Source: Zingiber officinale
Taxonomy: Eukaryota > Streptophyta > Magnoliopsida > Zingiberales > Zingiberaceae
Reading direction: 5' to 3'
DNA length: 64,000 nucleotides
NCBI RefSeq assembly: GCF_018446385.1
Contig: NC_056000.1
Coordinates: forward strand, 76,208,688 to 76,272,687
A program made the position numbers and the translations under genes. Below are positions 12,501 to 23,889 of the stretch, piece after piece. How positions within the stretch are numbered: the first letter of the stretch is position 1; every line of letters starts with the position of its first letter. A model generated the notes under the pieces. It did not search any database. It was not told where the DNA came from and worked only from the letters and a program-made list of their open reading frames with translations.

Positions 12501-14161
12501 AATTTGGAATCGCAAACAGAACTTAACATTATTGATTCCAAATTCAATTTATCTATTCTTAGAGGTTTAGACTTGGATCGCAAATGATGCTTAACATTAT
12601 TAATCCAAATCCACCTATGTTACAAATTTGATTAAATATTTATTTCAAAGATCGGCTTCCAGGTTAAACATGGCGAGACACTAGACCTTCTTGGTTATAG
12701 AAGCATCCACCACTTCCTAGACAAAGTCTTTCAACGAAATTCAATATGTAATTTCCTTATAGTAACCCTAGGTTTAACCAAAAAGAACAATCGAATCACA
12801 AGTTTGAAAAACATAAGAAACACAAAATCAAAAACATAAATTCGATCTTCATCTAAATAAAAGGATGAACTAGTTATGATGTGGAAACTAATAACTAGTT
12901 ATACCTTTTATAGCTTATAAACCTCAGGATCTTCTGTCATATTCCTCTTCTTATCTCAGACGTCGTGTGGGTGACGATCTATCAAGACGAGAATCCACCC
13001 AAGCTTCCTTCTTCTTCTTACAAGTTTCGGCCATCAAGAATCTTCTAGAGATGAAGAACTTTTGCCACTAACCAAGCTCCAAGGGATGCTAGGAAACAAT
13101 GTCTCCTATCTCTTCTTCTTCTCCAAGCAAACTCCGGCCACCATGATCTCTCCAAGAAGATGATGTCGCCGGCCACTTAAGAAGAAGAATAGGGGAAGAG
13201 GAAGAAGAGAGGGCCGGCCACCACCAAGGAAGAGAGGAATAATAGAAGATATGTTGTATTAAGGTGAGGCACCTCTACCCTTTCTTTTATATTCCTTGGT
13301 ATTGGCAAATAAGGAAAGTTTTAATAAAAATTTCCTTATTTTCTTTGCCATAGAAAGGAAAATTTAATTGATAAAAAAAAATTCCTTTTCTTCTATTAAT
13401 GTGGCCGGCCACCTCTAATCCTCCAAATAATGAAAGTTTTAAACACAAAATTAAAACTTCCTAATTTGTTTCCAAAAATTTTTAAAATAAAAATTTCTCT
13501 TTAAAAATTCCGTTGGTTATAAAAGGAAACTTTATAAATTAAAATCTCTCTATTAAAATATGTGGATGATTACAATAAGGAAAGTTTTCTCCAAAATTAA
13601 AATCTTCCTTTCTATCTACAAATAAGGAAAGATATCAAACTTTTCTCTTAATCTTTTGTAGAAACTATAAAAGGAAATATTTAATTTTAAAACTCTCTTT
13701 TAAAATCATGAGGATGGTTACAAAAAAGAAAAGTTTTATCAAAAATTAAAATCTTCCTTTTAACTACAAATAAGGAAAGATATCAAGCCTTTCTCTTAAT
13801 TTTTTGTAAAAAGTTATAAAAGGAAATATTTAAAATTTTAAAATTTCTTTTAAAATCATGGTTTCCACATAAGGAAAGATTAAAATCCCTTTTAATTTAA
13901 TTATGGTTGTCCACCTAAGCTTGGGTTTAAGCTAGGGTCGGCCACCTACTTGACCCATCTAACCTTGGTTTGACCGGCCCTAGCTTGGGCTCTAAGCTAA
14001 GCTTGGCTGGCCACCTTACGGTGGGTAAGAAGGTGGGTATGGGTGGGTATAACAATTTGTAATTAAGAGGTTACGACAGGGACCGAGAGGAGGAATTGGT
14101 TTTGGTCTCTCGATGAACTTGAGCTTCCCGTATTCGCCTCGAACACCCAACTCGAGTTCAT

Positions 14162-15395
14162 TGTTACGCTTCTGCAAGTACACGGATTCGTCGTCAGTAA
14201 TAAAAATATCAATCCCACAGGGACTGGCTATAAGCACTAGCAATCGCTCACTTATGGTTAGCTAGACTACCAACCATCTTAATCAGGCTAAGGGAAAAGA
14301 AAGGTCGAGGGAGAGAATCGAGAGTCGCAAGGTCGAAATATTTACTTGGTGATGAGGAGTTCTAGGGGGTCGGTTTTGTCATGGTAGTATTGATGTGTCT
14401 CGGTTTGTCTTACTCTCACTGTCCTTATTCCTGCTATTGCCAAAAGCTAAGTAGGTATTCTCAAGCACCAGAATGGAGCAATGTCCTAAGAAGTCCTGTC
14501 ACGGTTTACCCCTGTCACTAGGGCACCTCGGCAAATCTTGAGGGCATAACTCTAACTGGTAGATTAAGAATAGTGAGTAGAGCAAAGTCTGGTCTCTCGC
14601 TCCCTTGGGGAGAATCTTCCTTTCTCTCAAGGAGCTATCCTAGATGTCCGTGAACGGGTTACCCCTGTCACTAGGGTCCCTCGGGTGTACGATCTAGAGG
14701 TAATCCTCTATGAGACTGACAAGTTCTTCTCAATCAAAAGTAAGCAATTAACAATTGAAACAAAGCATGAAAGTTCATCCAACAAGTATAAACACAATTC
14801 GAGTTTTACATCAATCCGTACCATGACTACTCCCTAATCCCAAAACAAGGGATCTATTCCATGAATGCTAGAGAGATATCCGAAAACATAGTATAGACAA
14901 ACATACAATTCTCAGCAAGTAAGAAGGAATATGCTTATCGGGTGTCGAAGAGTGGCCTTCGGATCTAACTCTCAGCTTCTGGAGTCGATGTGGTGGAGGA
15001 AGTTCATTGAATGGCAGTCCAAAGCGGCGTAGAATTGCTCCAAGATCTTTTTCTCCCTGATGGCTCGCCTCCCCCCGGCAAAAAGGGTTAAAACCCTTAT
15101 ATAGCCTTAGGATTTGGGCGCGGCGGCACATCCATGTAAGGGTGGCACGGTCGTGCCCTTCTCTGGTTCTGTGCGTGGCTGCACGACTGTGCAGGGTCGA
15201 ACGACTGTGTAGCCCTTGGGCTCTGTCTCCTGGGGCATGACCGTGCAGGGGTGCATGACCATGCAAGTCTCCTTCTCTGCCTGGGGTGGCACGGTCGTGT
15301 GCTGATTGGCTGCTGTTTTGGTCGCACGGCCGTGCAAGATTACACGGCCGTGTGCTCTTCCTCTCCTGTTTTGCCACACGGTCGTGCAGGGTCAC
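14162..15395 (-). mobile_element. Athila-like 3' LTR, truncated
   Basis: Matches 17746 to about 18990 of the other LTR but lacks the roughly 220 bases that should adjoin the internal region. A TATATAG box lies at 15097-15104. Upstream of it in element sense (15120-15395), CACGACCGTGC-type palindromes are repeated. The broken end shows a short imperfect duplication (ACATCAATGAGGGC and ACATCAATAAGGGC, near 15397-15432), as expected for end-joining repair. Confidence 0.75.
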
Positions 15396-15423
15396 ACATC
15401 AATGAGGGCTTGTGATTCTTCAC

Positions 15424-17585
15424 ATCAATAAGGGCTCCTGCCGTGGTGAGGAATGGTCTTCCAAGGATGATGGGTATTTTGGGGTCCTCCTTTATATCCA
15501 TAATGATGAAGTCCGTGGGGATGACACAACCCCCCACTTCTACTGGCACATCTTCCACTATACCCATTGGGTATCTACATGAATAGTCAACCAACTGTAG
15601 TGTTATAGTAGTCTGTTTAATGCTCTGGAGTCCTAACTTCTTGCACAGAGAGTATGGGAGTAGGCTGACACTAGCTCCCAAATCGCAGAAGGCTCTCAGT
15701 ATGACTTCAGAGCTAATTTTGTACGGTATGGAGAAACTTCCTGGATCCTGAAGTTTGGTGGGGGAATTCAACATAAAAAGAGCACTGTAGCCCTCTGTCA
15801 ATGCTATGGTCTCGAAGTTGCCTTTTTGCCTTCTATTGGATAAAATTCCCTTTAAAAATTTTACGAACTTCGGCATCTAGTGCAGCGCATCTAACAGTGG
15901 TACCTCAACGCAAATTTCTTTAACCTTTTCCAAATATTGGTGAAACTCTTCATCCTTTTGGGATGCTATAAGCTTCTGAGGAAACAGGATCATCTGATTC
16001 TGTGGGGTAGTCTGACAAGGTTCTCTAATCTTTTTAGTACCCTCTTCTCCATCCCTGTTTGAGTCTGATTGGGCATTAGGAGAGTGAGTTCCTTTTCTGA
16101 GTCAAGCTCCATCTGAGTGATGATTTGAGGGTTTCCCACCGTATGTCCGCTCCGCAGATCAATGTGATTGCAATGTTCCACCGGATTTAAATCTGGTTTC
16201 CCTGGGAATGTACCCTGTGCTCTTGAGATGGACTGAGCTATCTGGGCTATCTGGCTGTCTTGCATCTTCTGGTGTTTTTCTGAGTTATCCCGCCTCTGAG
16301 TCAGTTATTTGATCTCGCTCCTCATCTCCTTTTGCTCCGAGAGAGCTTCCTCAAGCATCTTTTCAATCCTAGACAGCTGTGTAGGTTGCTATTGTTGATG
16401 AGTCTGCTGTCCAAGTTGGTAGGTCTGATGTGCAGGCCCCTGGTTCTGATTATTTCGGTATGAAAAGTTAGGGTGGTTCCTCCATCCAAGGTTGTATGTG
16501 TTGGAGTACGGATTATTTTGCCTCTGATTGTAGCCTGTTATTGCATCGCATTGCTCAAGCTAGTTTATCTATGCCTGCATTGGCCCAAGGGGCAAGTATC
16601 TTGAGCGTGGTCCGCACTTCCGCAGATGTCGCAAGCATAGACTATTGCATTAGCTGTGTTGCTACCCATGGCTTCAAATTTCTTAGTCAAGGCGTCCAAC
16701 TTCGCAGACATGAGTGTGAATGCATCCACCTCAAATTTTCCTGACGCCTTCATCTGATTTCCTGAGAAAGCACCGCTAGATCTTTCAGATGCCCACTAAT
16801 GGTGGTTTAATGCCCCATTTTCTATTATCTCTTCAGCTTCATCAAGACTTTTGTTCATCAGTGCTCCTCCTACCATAGAATCCAATGATACCTTCGTGTG
16901 ATAATTTATTCCATTGTAGAAGGTGTGTAGAACCAGCCACTTTTCAAGGTCATGATGGGGGCACTGTCTCTGCATGCTCTTGAACCGGTCCCAGGCTTCA
17001 AATAGGGATTCTGAGTCTATCTGCTTGAAACTGGCAATCAGGTTCATCATATGGGCAGTTTTGCTTGGGGGGGTAGAACTTGTCTAAGAATTTCTGCTCA
17101 CATTGCTCCCAAGACGATATGCTATCTACTGGTAGAGAATTCAGTCACTGCTTGGCCCTGTCTTTAAGAGAGAATCCGAAAAGAAGCAGTCTCACCGATT
17201 CTGGAGGAACCTCATTCACCTTCATCGTGCCACAAATTTCATAAAACAGCTCTAGATGATGATTCGGGTCTTCATGTGGCCCCCCCCCTCCGAATTGATT
17301 TCGCTGGACCATGTGGATTACTGCGAGCTTGATCTCAAAGTTGTCATCATCGATGGGTGGTCGGGTGATACTGGATTGGACCCCTCGTGCATATGGTGAC
17401 GCATAATCTTTCAGTAGTTTATCGGCCATTCCTAAGGATTCTTTTGCTCCTTGGAAAGCTTTCTGTAAATTCCTTCTCCTCAGAAAGGTCCTGTCAATCT
17501 CTGGATCCAATGGTAGCAGCTGTCCTGAAAGGTTAGCTCTACGCATGCAGAAGAAAAGAGAACAAGATAGAAAATATAACAGCAA
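15424..17585 (-). pseudogene. Athila-like gag-protease remnant
   Basis: Minus-strand reading in pieces. The gag N-terminal part (17585-17145) contains ITRPPIDDDNFEIK and VRLLLFGFSLKDRAKQ, followed by a stop where family members continue to W. The gag C-terminal part (17050-16796) has FKSMQRQCPHHDLEKW, FYNGINY and GALMNKSLDEA. A CX2CX4HX4C zinc knuckle (CDICGSADHAQDTC) lies within 16753-16565. The protease (15876 to about 15424) carries FCDLGASVSLLPYSLCKKLG, the DLGAS active-site variant usual in Athila relatives, and IILGRPFL. Several stops and frameshifts separate the pieces. Nothing of RT or integrase remains. Confidence 0.8.
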
Positions 17586-17720
17586 GAAATAAAAAAATGA
17601 ATGCAGTAAGGAAGAAGAGTGAAAATATTTTATTAATAGTAGATTTTTTTTTATATGCAGAGAATAAAGAGAACAAAGCCTAGTCTAATCCAATATGACT
17701 TACCTAGTGTTATGGACGCA

Positions 17721-17739
17721 ATCCCCGGCAACGGTGCCA
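17721..17739 (-). other. Primer binding site of Athila-like element
   Basis: On the minus strand it reads TGGCACCGTTGCCGGGGAT, six bases inside the 5' LTR edge at 17746. This is the site complementary to a tRNA-Asp 3' end used by Athila-type elements, with one difference from the common TGGCGCCG start. It fixes the element's orientation. Confidence 0.8.
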
Positions 17740-17745
17740 AAAACT

Positions 17746-19231
17746 TATTACGCTTTCGCAAGTGCACGGATTCGTCATCAGTAATAAAAATATCGATCCC
17801 ACAGGGACTGGCTATAAGCACTGACAATCGCTCACTTATGGTTAGCTAGACTACCAACGGTCTTGATCAAGCTAAGGGAAAAAAAAGGTCGAGGGAGAGA
17901 GTCAAGGTCGAAATATTCACTTGGTGATGAGGAGTTCTAGGGGGTCAGTTTCGTCATGGTAGTATTGATGTGTCTCGGTTTGTCTTACTCTCTCTATCCT
18001 TATTCTTGCTATTGCCGGAAGCTAAGTAGGTATTCTCAAGTGCCAGAATGGGGCAATGTCCTAAGAAGTCCTGTCTTGGTTTACCCCTATCACTAGGGCA
18101 CCTCGGCAAATCTTGAGGACATAACTCTAACTGGTAGATTAAGAATAGTGAGTAGAGCTAAGCCTAGTCTCTCGATCCCTTGGGGAGAATCTGCCTTCCT
18201 CTCAAGGAGTTATCCTAGATGTCCGTGAACGGGTTACCCCTGTCACTAGGGTCCCTCGGATGTACGATCTAGAGGTAATCCTCTACGAGGCTGACAGGTT
18301 CTTCTCAATCAAAAGTAAGAAATTAACAATTGAAACAAAGCATGAAAGTTCATCCAACAAGTATAAATACAATTCGAGTTTTACATCAATCCGTACCAAG
18401 ACTACTCCCTAATCCCAGAACAAAGGGATCTACTCCATGAATACTAGAGAGATATCCAAAAACATAGTATAGACAAACATACAATTCTCAGTAAGTAAGA
18501 AGGAATATGCTTATCAGGTGTCGAAAAGTGGCCTTCGGATCCAACTCTCAGCTTCTGGAGTCGATGTGGTGGTGGAAGTTCACTGAACGACGGTCCAAAG
18601 TGACGTAGAATTGCTCCAAGATCTTTTTCTCCCTGACGGCTCGCCTCCCCCTGGCAAAAAGGGTTAAAACCCTTATATAGCCTTAAGGTTTGGCCGTCGC
18701 GGCACGACCATGTAAGGGTGGCACAACCGTGCCCTTCTCCGGTTCTGTGCGTGGCTGCACAGTTGTGCAGGGTCGCACGACCATGTAGCCCTTGGGCTCT
18801 ATCTCCTGGGGCACGGCCGTGCAGGGGCGCACAACCGTGCAAGTCTCCTTCTCTGCCTAGGGTGGCACGGTCGTGCAGGATTGCATGGACGTGTGCTGAC
18901 TGGCTGCTGTTTTGGTCACACGGTCGTGAAGGATTTCACGGCCGTGTGCTCTTCCTCTCTTGTTTGGCAACACGACCGTGCAGGGTCGCACGACCGTGCA
19001 GGGTCGCACGACCATGTTGTCTGGTTGATTCTGGTGCATCAATACTCTCCGTTCAAGCTCCGAAAATCTTTTCTGTCAACATAAAACCAAACAAGGAGCA
19101 GATATCTGAACAAAACAATAGATATTATGAATACAAGATAAAAGATGCGATCATGTGAAGAATATATGTGCATAAGTCAAGTGAATGTGTGCTAAAACAT
19201 GCGTAGAAGATCATAATATTTTTGCACATCA
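17746..19231 (-). mobile_element. Athila-like 5' LTR (1486 bp)
   Basis: Complete LTR, ending GCACATCA at 19231 next to the TTCAT duplication. TATATAG at 18673-18680 marks the promoter. The upstream side in element sense, 18700-19016, holds many copies of CACGACCGTGCAGGGTCG-type sequence centred on the palindrome GCACGGYCGTGC. Frames read through this block are repeat artefacts. Confidence 0.85.
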
Positions 19232-19516
19232 TTCATCAATAATAACTCATACCACTAAAGAGTTATTATTGAACTACGGCACCAATCCCATATTACTATA
19301 TGGGCTCCTCTTATCATGAGTGTGTTAATCTCCCTGTGTTTAAGATATAGAATGTCCACTAATTAAATAAGTTACTGACAACTCACTTAATTAATATCTA
19401 TCTCCAAGTGTAGTACCACTCAACTTCATCATCATGTTGGACTAAGTCCACCTACAGGGTTTACATGACAATCCTTATGAGCTCCTCTTGTGAACATCAT
19501 CAACCTACATTACTAG

Positions 19517-20604
19517 TGTTGGAGCAATCCCAATAGTCCAAGCGACAATATGTTTTGGTGTTTGGGCAAAGGGTTTAAGTTAGGTTCACCCTTGTATTTG
19601 ATATGTGTATGTGAGTGTGCAGGTTTGCAGGATATACATGTGACTCAGGTTGACGGCTTTGGGTCCGCTGAAGGATAGAGCATCTGAGGAACCGTGGACA
19701 AGGCAGCAAAGACAAAGGCCGAGGGAAATGACTTCGAGGCATACGCGAAGGATGGTATTGGGGACGAGCCACGGGCTTGTATGCATCCGAGGGACGAGAG
19801 CCAAAAGAAATAGGCTTGAAGGCAAGAGGTCAAGGCTGCAAAGAAGCGTCAAATGAGTCACAAGGGTGAGGGTCCGAGTGCTGAGAGATTGTACTCGGGG
19901 GTAAAATCCTAGGTTTAGGGGGTTACTATAACAGTACTGTAGCAATTACTGTAGCAGTTACTATAGCAGTCGACTGGTGAAAATAGCAGTAGACTGATGT
20001 AGTTGACTGGGCAGTCGATTGGGAGCGAACATAATGCTTTTGTTCGCTCGACCAGTGTGGAGCAGTCGACTGCTAGTTTTAGTAGTCGACTGGTATTAAG
20101 CCGTTGGGATGTAACGGTCGAATTTCCACAGAGGGCAGTCGACTGCTAGTTTTAGCAGTCGACTGGTAGGTGGGGTTTTCAACCCATGGCCTATATAACC
20201 AAGGCTTGGAAGTTTGGTTATCCCTGACGAAATTAGTAGTGGTAAACCTTAATTAGTAGTCTACTAGTCTCAAGAGTCTTGGTTGTTGTTATGGTGAGGT
20301 TTCTCCACCCACAAGGAGCGACTTGAGATAGCCGGAATTTGCCGGGGGCTAATCCACTGATGGATAGGGATCGTCCACCTCAAGGACACGTCGTGGAGTA
20401 GGAGCCCTAATCTCCGAACCATGTTAAACGAACGTGTTAGCGGTTTGCATTTCCTTTCTTAGTTTTAGTCTTTGTATTTCTTTTAGTGTTTTGCTTGTTT
20501 GTTTTGTTTGTATTCCGCTGCGTAAGCTAACATGTGTAGGAAGCGAGTATTTGGGGGTGTCGTTTATCCAACTCCCCTTCAAGCTAGCCACCGATCCCCT
20601 TACA
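19517..20604 (+). mobile_element. Solo LTR E (1088 bp)
   Basis: Begins TGTTGGAGCAATCCC and ends CCTTACA, flanked by ACTAG (19512-19516) and ACTAA (20605-20609), one base apart. It is inserted in the reverse family-A LTR, whose sequence resumes on both sides. A TATA box (CTATATAACC, 20191-20200) follows a cluster of CAGTCGACTG palindromes (about 19965-20167), giving a plus-strand promoter orientation. No internal region, PBS or PPT adjoins it. Confidence 0.8.
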
Positions 20605-22522
20605 ACTAAGACATAGTTTCATTCTATAATCAATAATACACCATATAAATAATAGCATTTCCCATCTTATCAGGCCTATTGATTTATCAAACTAAATCGC
20701 ACCCTTTGAGAAATTAAAGAAATGAATATTGAGTATATGTGTCTGTTATTATATCATGATTAAGAGCACACACTTCCATAATAACAAAGGTCTTGTTCTT
20801 TTATGCAGTCAGTATAAAAAGAACTTATCTTAAATGGTCCTGCTCAATACACTCAGAGTGTACTAGTGTAATTTTATAGCTAAGATAAACTAATACCAAA
20901 TTACACTACGACTATTCCAATGGTGTGTTCCTTTCCATCTTAGTCGTGAGCTACTGTTTATAATTTATAAGGAATTGATAACATGATCTTCTGTATGTGA
21001 TACCACACACCATATTATCTACAATATAAATTAATTGAACAACTACACTTAGCATATAAATGTAGACATTTGACCAATGTGATTCTTTATTTCAAAATAA
21101 ATGTTTACAAAAAGCTAGGCTTTTAGTATACACTCTAACAAGATATTGATTAACTGAGTTGTCAGTAACTCATTTAATTAACGGACATACGATATCTTAA
21201 ACACAGGGAGATTAACACACTCATAATAAGAAGGAGCTCATATTATAATTTGGGATTGGTGTGGTAGTTCAATAATAACCCTTTAGTGGTATGAGTTATT
21301 ATTGTTGGACTTGAGTTGCGTGTTCAGGGTGAATATGGGAAACCCAAGCCCATCGGGAGGCCTAAACCAATTCCTCCTCTAGGCCCCTGTTGTAGCCTCA
21401 ATATATAAAGCCTCGCATCCACCTTTCCATAACCGAGTTTGGTTTAACTTAGTTCGGTTTAACTTAACTTGGTTAAATGTTCGGTTTAACTTAACTGGTT
21501 TGGTTTAACTTAACTGTTTGGTTTAACTTAAATTGGTTTGTTTTAACATAGTTTGTTTAGATTCTTTCTAAGCAAAATTTTTTTAATTTTTCTTTTCTTG
21601 TAACCAACAGCAAGTCTTTAAAAAGGAGTAGGATGTGGCCCCTAAAATCTAACTTTTGATTATTCCATAATTCCCTTCTCTCCTTGCGGTTGCCACCCCC
21701 TCTCCACCTCCTAGGGCCGGCGGCACAACCCCCTCTCCTCCTCCTTGTGGTCGACGCCCTTTCCCTCTCCTAGCTTAGGGTCGGCGCCCATTTCACCCTC
21801 CTCCTCCTTGCTTAGGGTCGGCCCCCTTATCCCCTCCTCCTCCTTGGTGGTCAGCGCCACTTTTTCATCTTGGTGGTCGGTGGCTTGAAGAAAGGGAAGA
21901 AGAGGAAGAAAAGCAAGAAGAGGAAGAAGAGAGAGGAGAGGAAGAGAAGGAAGAAGATTAGAAGGTGCCCCATCCTAGAGACTCCTTTTGTGGCCGGCGG
22001 TTTGGAAGAGAAGAAAAGAATGGTGGTGTTGTCTTGGTAGATCGTCGCCCACATGACGTCCAAGAAGAGGAGAGGAATACGGCAGAAGATTAAGAGGTCT
22101 TTAGCTACGAAAGGTACAACTAGTTCTTTAATTCCGCTGCGTAATTGGTTTTGTTTTCTTTGTGTCGATTTTGGATATCGATTTTGAATACCAACACAAG
22201 AGGCCAGCGATCTTGTACTTCAATCAATGTGTGCTTTGATCATTCAAGAACTTGCTTGATTGATCAAACACATGTCTGATCGAACGTGCGGGTTGCTAGG
22301 AATAGTTATGTACTTGTACAATTTTTTGTACGAGAAATTTAAACAGAACGAAATTCCAGCACCTTCACTCTTCTCCTATTTGATCTTGCAATTGATGAGA
22401 TGCTTAACCAGCTCAGGGAAGGCGGTTACCTCCCCGCCACTCTGACAAGTAAGGTCATCAGTCGGGGCAAGCTGACTGAGTCATTGCCTAATGACACCTT
22501 AGATTACCTTGAGCGAGGTTGA

Positions 22523-22839
22523 GAGTTCTGCCTTTGTAAAATTTTGAAGTTTCAATGAATGTTTGTCCGTCCGGCTAAGTTTTATCTTCTTCTAGTATCT
22601 TAGTTTTTTCAACTCATCTTTCAAACATCGCATATAGTGGCCTCGTGATTCTTCCGATCGGCAATGACTAGTCTATATAGTCGATCGATCCATTCTATTT
22701 TCAGAGTTTGTATTTTGAAGAATAACCTCGAACGGTCACTGTATTTTGAAGACTTGGAGCTTTTGAGTAGCTCATGTTCGTAGTCGGTCGTTCATCATTC
22801 TTGAGTTATAAGATCGTCACTTGACCACTCATCAAGCTG
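22523..22839. other. G1 spacer between antisense gene end and tandem array
   Basis: Non-coding spacer of about 320 bases directly after the antisense gene's stop. It may hold that gene's 3' untranslated region. No open frame or repeat of note. Confidence 0.4.
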
Positions 22840-23505
22840 AGGGTTTAAGGTCGTCGCTCGACCGTTGGGAAGGCGAGGGTTTAAGGTCGTCGGTCAACCA
22901 TTGGTGAGGATGAGCGTTTAAGGTCATCGCTTGACCGTTGATGAAGACTAGGGTTTAAGGTTGCCGCTCGACCATTGATGAAGACTAGGGTTTAAGGTCA
23001 CCTCTCAGTCATTGGAAAAGACCAGGGTTTAAGGTCGCCGCTCAACCGTTGGGGAAGACCAGGGTTTAAGGTCGCCACTCGACTGTTGGGGAAGACCAGA
23101 GTTTAAAGTCGTCACTCGACCGTTGATGAAGAGTAGGGTTTAAGGTCATCACTTGACCGTTGGGGAAGACCAGGGTTTAAGGTCGCCACTCAACTGTTGA
23201 TGAAGACTAGGGTTTAAGGTCGCCGCTTGACCGTTGATGAAGACTAGGGTTTAATATCGCCGCTCGACTATTGATGAAGACTAGGGTTTAAGGTCGCCGC
23301 TTAACCGTTGGGGAAGACCAGGGTTTAAGGTCGCCGCTCGACCATTGATGAAGTCCATAGTTTAAGGTCGTCGCTCGATCGTTGATGAAGACTAGGGTTT
23401 AAGGTCGCCGCTCGACCGATGAAGATTAGGATTTAAGGTCACAGCTTGACCGTTGATCATGACTAGGGTTTAAGGTCGTCACTCGATCGTTGGTGAAGAC
23501 ATATC
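22840..23505. repeat. ~37-bp tandem array in G1, telo-box containing
   Basis: About 18 imperfect units of 36-39 bases, consensus close to GACTAGGGTTTAAGGTCGCC followed by GCTCGACCGTTGATGAA. Most units contain AGGGTTTA, overlapping the plant telo-box TAGGGTTT. The array lies between the protease remnant and the end of the antisense gene, where Tat-lineage elements such as Grande often carry tandem repeats. Unit sequences differ by several bases, so the array is not recent. Confidence 0.85.
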
Positions 23506-23889
23506 TCAAGAGTGGCATTCTTCGCTTTTATTCATATTTACCCTACGTTCAGGAAACATACAAAAATACATGTATTCACTCGTACACCTCTCATCTGGCC
23601 CTATAGGGTTGGAGATGATTCGTGCTCTACGGTAGCTCAAGCTGCCTTCTTCTTAGGTTGCAAATCGGTCGCGATGAAGGTGGTGGCCTCCGTCCGGCTT
23701 GGGTGAATTTGAACCTCCTTCTTTTTTTCGTAGACCAACCTAGTAGGCTTCTCAGTGACGGCGTTCACCTTCAAGCACGGATTCTTCTGAGCGCTCCTCG
23801 CTTCAGAATTGACCATCTCGACATAGCATCGTCGAGCGACCAACTAATCGCCTTTGACTTCGCCCACCCAATCATCCACGGGGAACTTT

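Larger units (their letters stand above)
14162..19231 (-). mobile_element. Athila-like Ty3/gypsy element with internal deletion
   Basis: Perfect TTCAT duplications flank it (14157-14161, 19232-19236). The 5' LTR is 17746-19231, and the PBS on its inner side (17721-17739) reads TGGCACCGTTGCCGGGGAT on the minus strand, the tRNA-Asp type known for Athila. Gag and protease remnants follow on the minus strand (17585 to about 15420). The truncated 3' LTR (14162 to about 15395) joins directly to the end of protease, so RT, RNase H, integrase, PPT and the start of the 3' LTR are deleted. It cannot move on its own. Confidence 0.85.
12401..21140 (-). mobile_element. Family-A solo LTR, reverse, nested in a forward copy
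   Basis: Left end TGTTGGTTGCTACTCGG and right end GCTTTTAGTATACACTCTAACA are reverse complements of the family-A LTR termini. Perfect AGATA duplications lie at 12396-12400 and 21141-21145. It is split by the Athila-like element (14162-19231) and solo LTR E (19517-20604). Removing both with their duplications leaves about 2.57 kb, close to the 2447 bp copy at 4098. It has no internal region, so it arose by LTR-LTR recombination or lost its internal sequence. Confidence 0.85.
11732..22367 (+). mobile_element. Family-A solo LTR, forward, inside the G1 antisense gene
   Basis: Begins TGTGGGGATGTATAC (compare TGTTGGAGTGTATAC at 4098) and ends near CCTTCA at 22367. CTCTT duplications flank it at 11727-11731 and 22368-22372. 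The exon of the antisense gene continues in frame across it, which supports the boundaries. It is split by the reverse solo LTR (12401-21140), leaving 11732-12400 and 21141-22367. Net length is about 1.9 kb, so it is shorter or more eroded than the 2.4 kb copy. No internal copia sequence accompanies it. Confidence 0.75.
9566..22522 (+). pseudogene. Antisense gypsy gene, Transposase_28-like plus coiled coil, interrupted
   Basis: Gene of the type Pfam calls putative gypsy-type transposon protein, lying opposite to G1 gag. Exon 1 (9566-10261) reads from MESSSQPPSG through HPFF, LHQLVSNS, FQGQVGLVFFDK and GQKYDIHKLLLEGALYIF. It is broken by TAG at 9761, TGA at 10028 and a frameshift near 10066. 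GT-AG introns are inferred at 10262-10320 and 11083-11155. Exon 3 (from 11156) encodes a long coiled coil beginning LTFLEEEVKKLK. At 11731 a family-A LTR is inserted. Reading resumes in the same frame at 22373 and ends YLERG at the TGA, 22520-22522. The biochemical role of such proteins is unknown. Confidence 0.7.

Noticed and set aside
14868..15395. Minus-strand and overlapping frames rich in RPCTVVRPC-type text
   Set aside because: They arise from the CACGACCGTGC repeats of the Athila-like LTR; the last part of the protease frame even runs into this LTR because of the deletion.
22840..23505. CRISPR-like regular repeats
   Set aside because: Units are contiguous with no unique spacers, vary in sequence, and sit inside a plant retroelement. 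They are an ordinary minisatellite.
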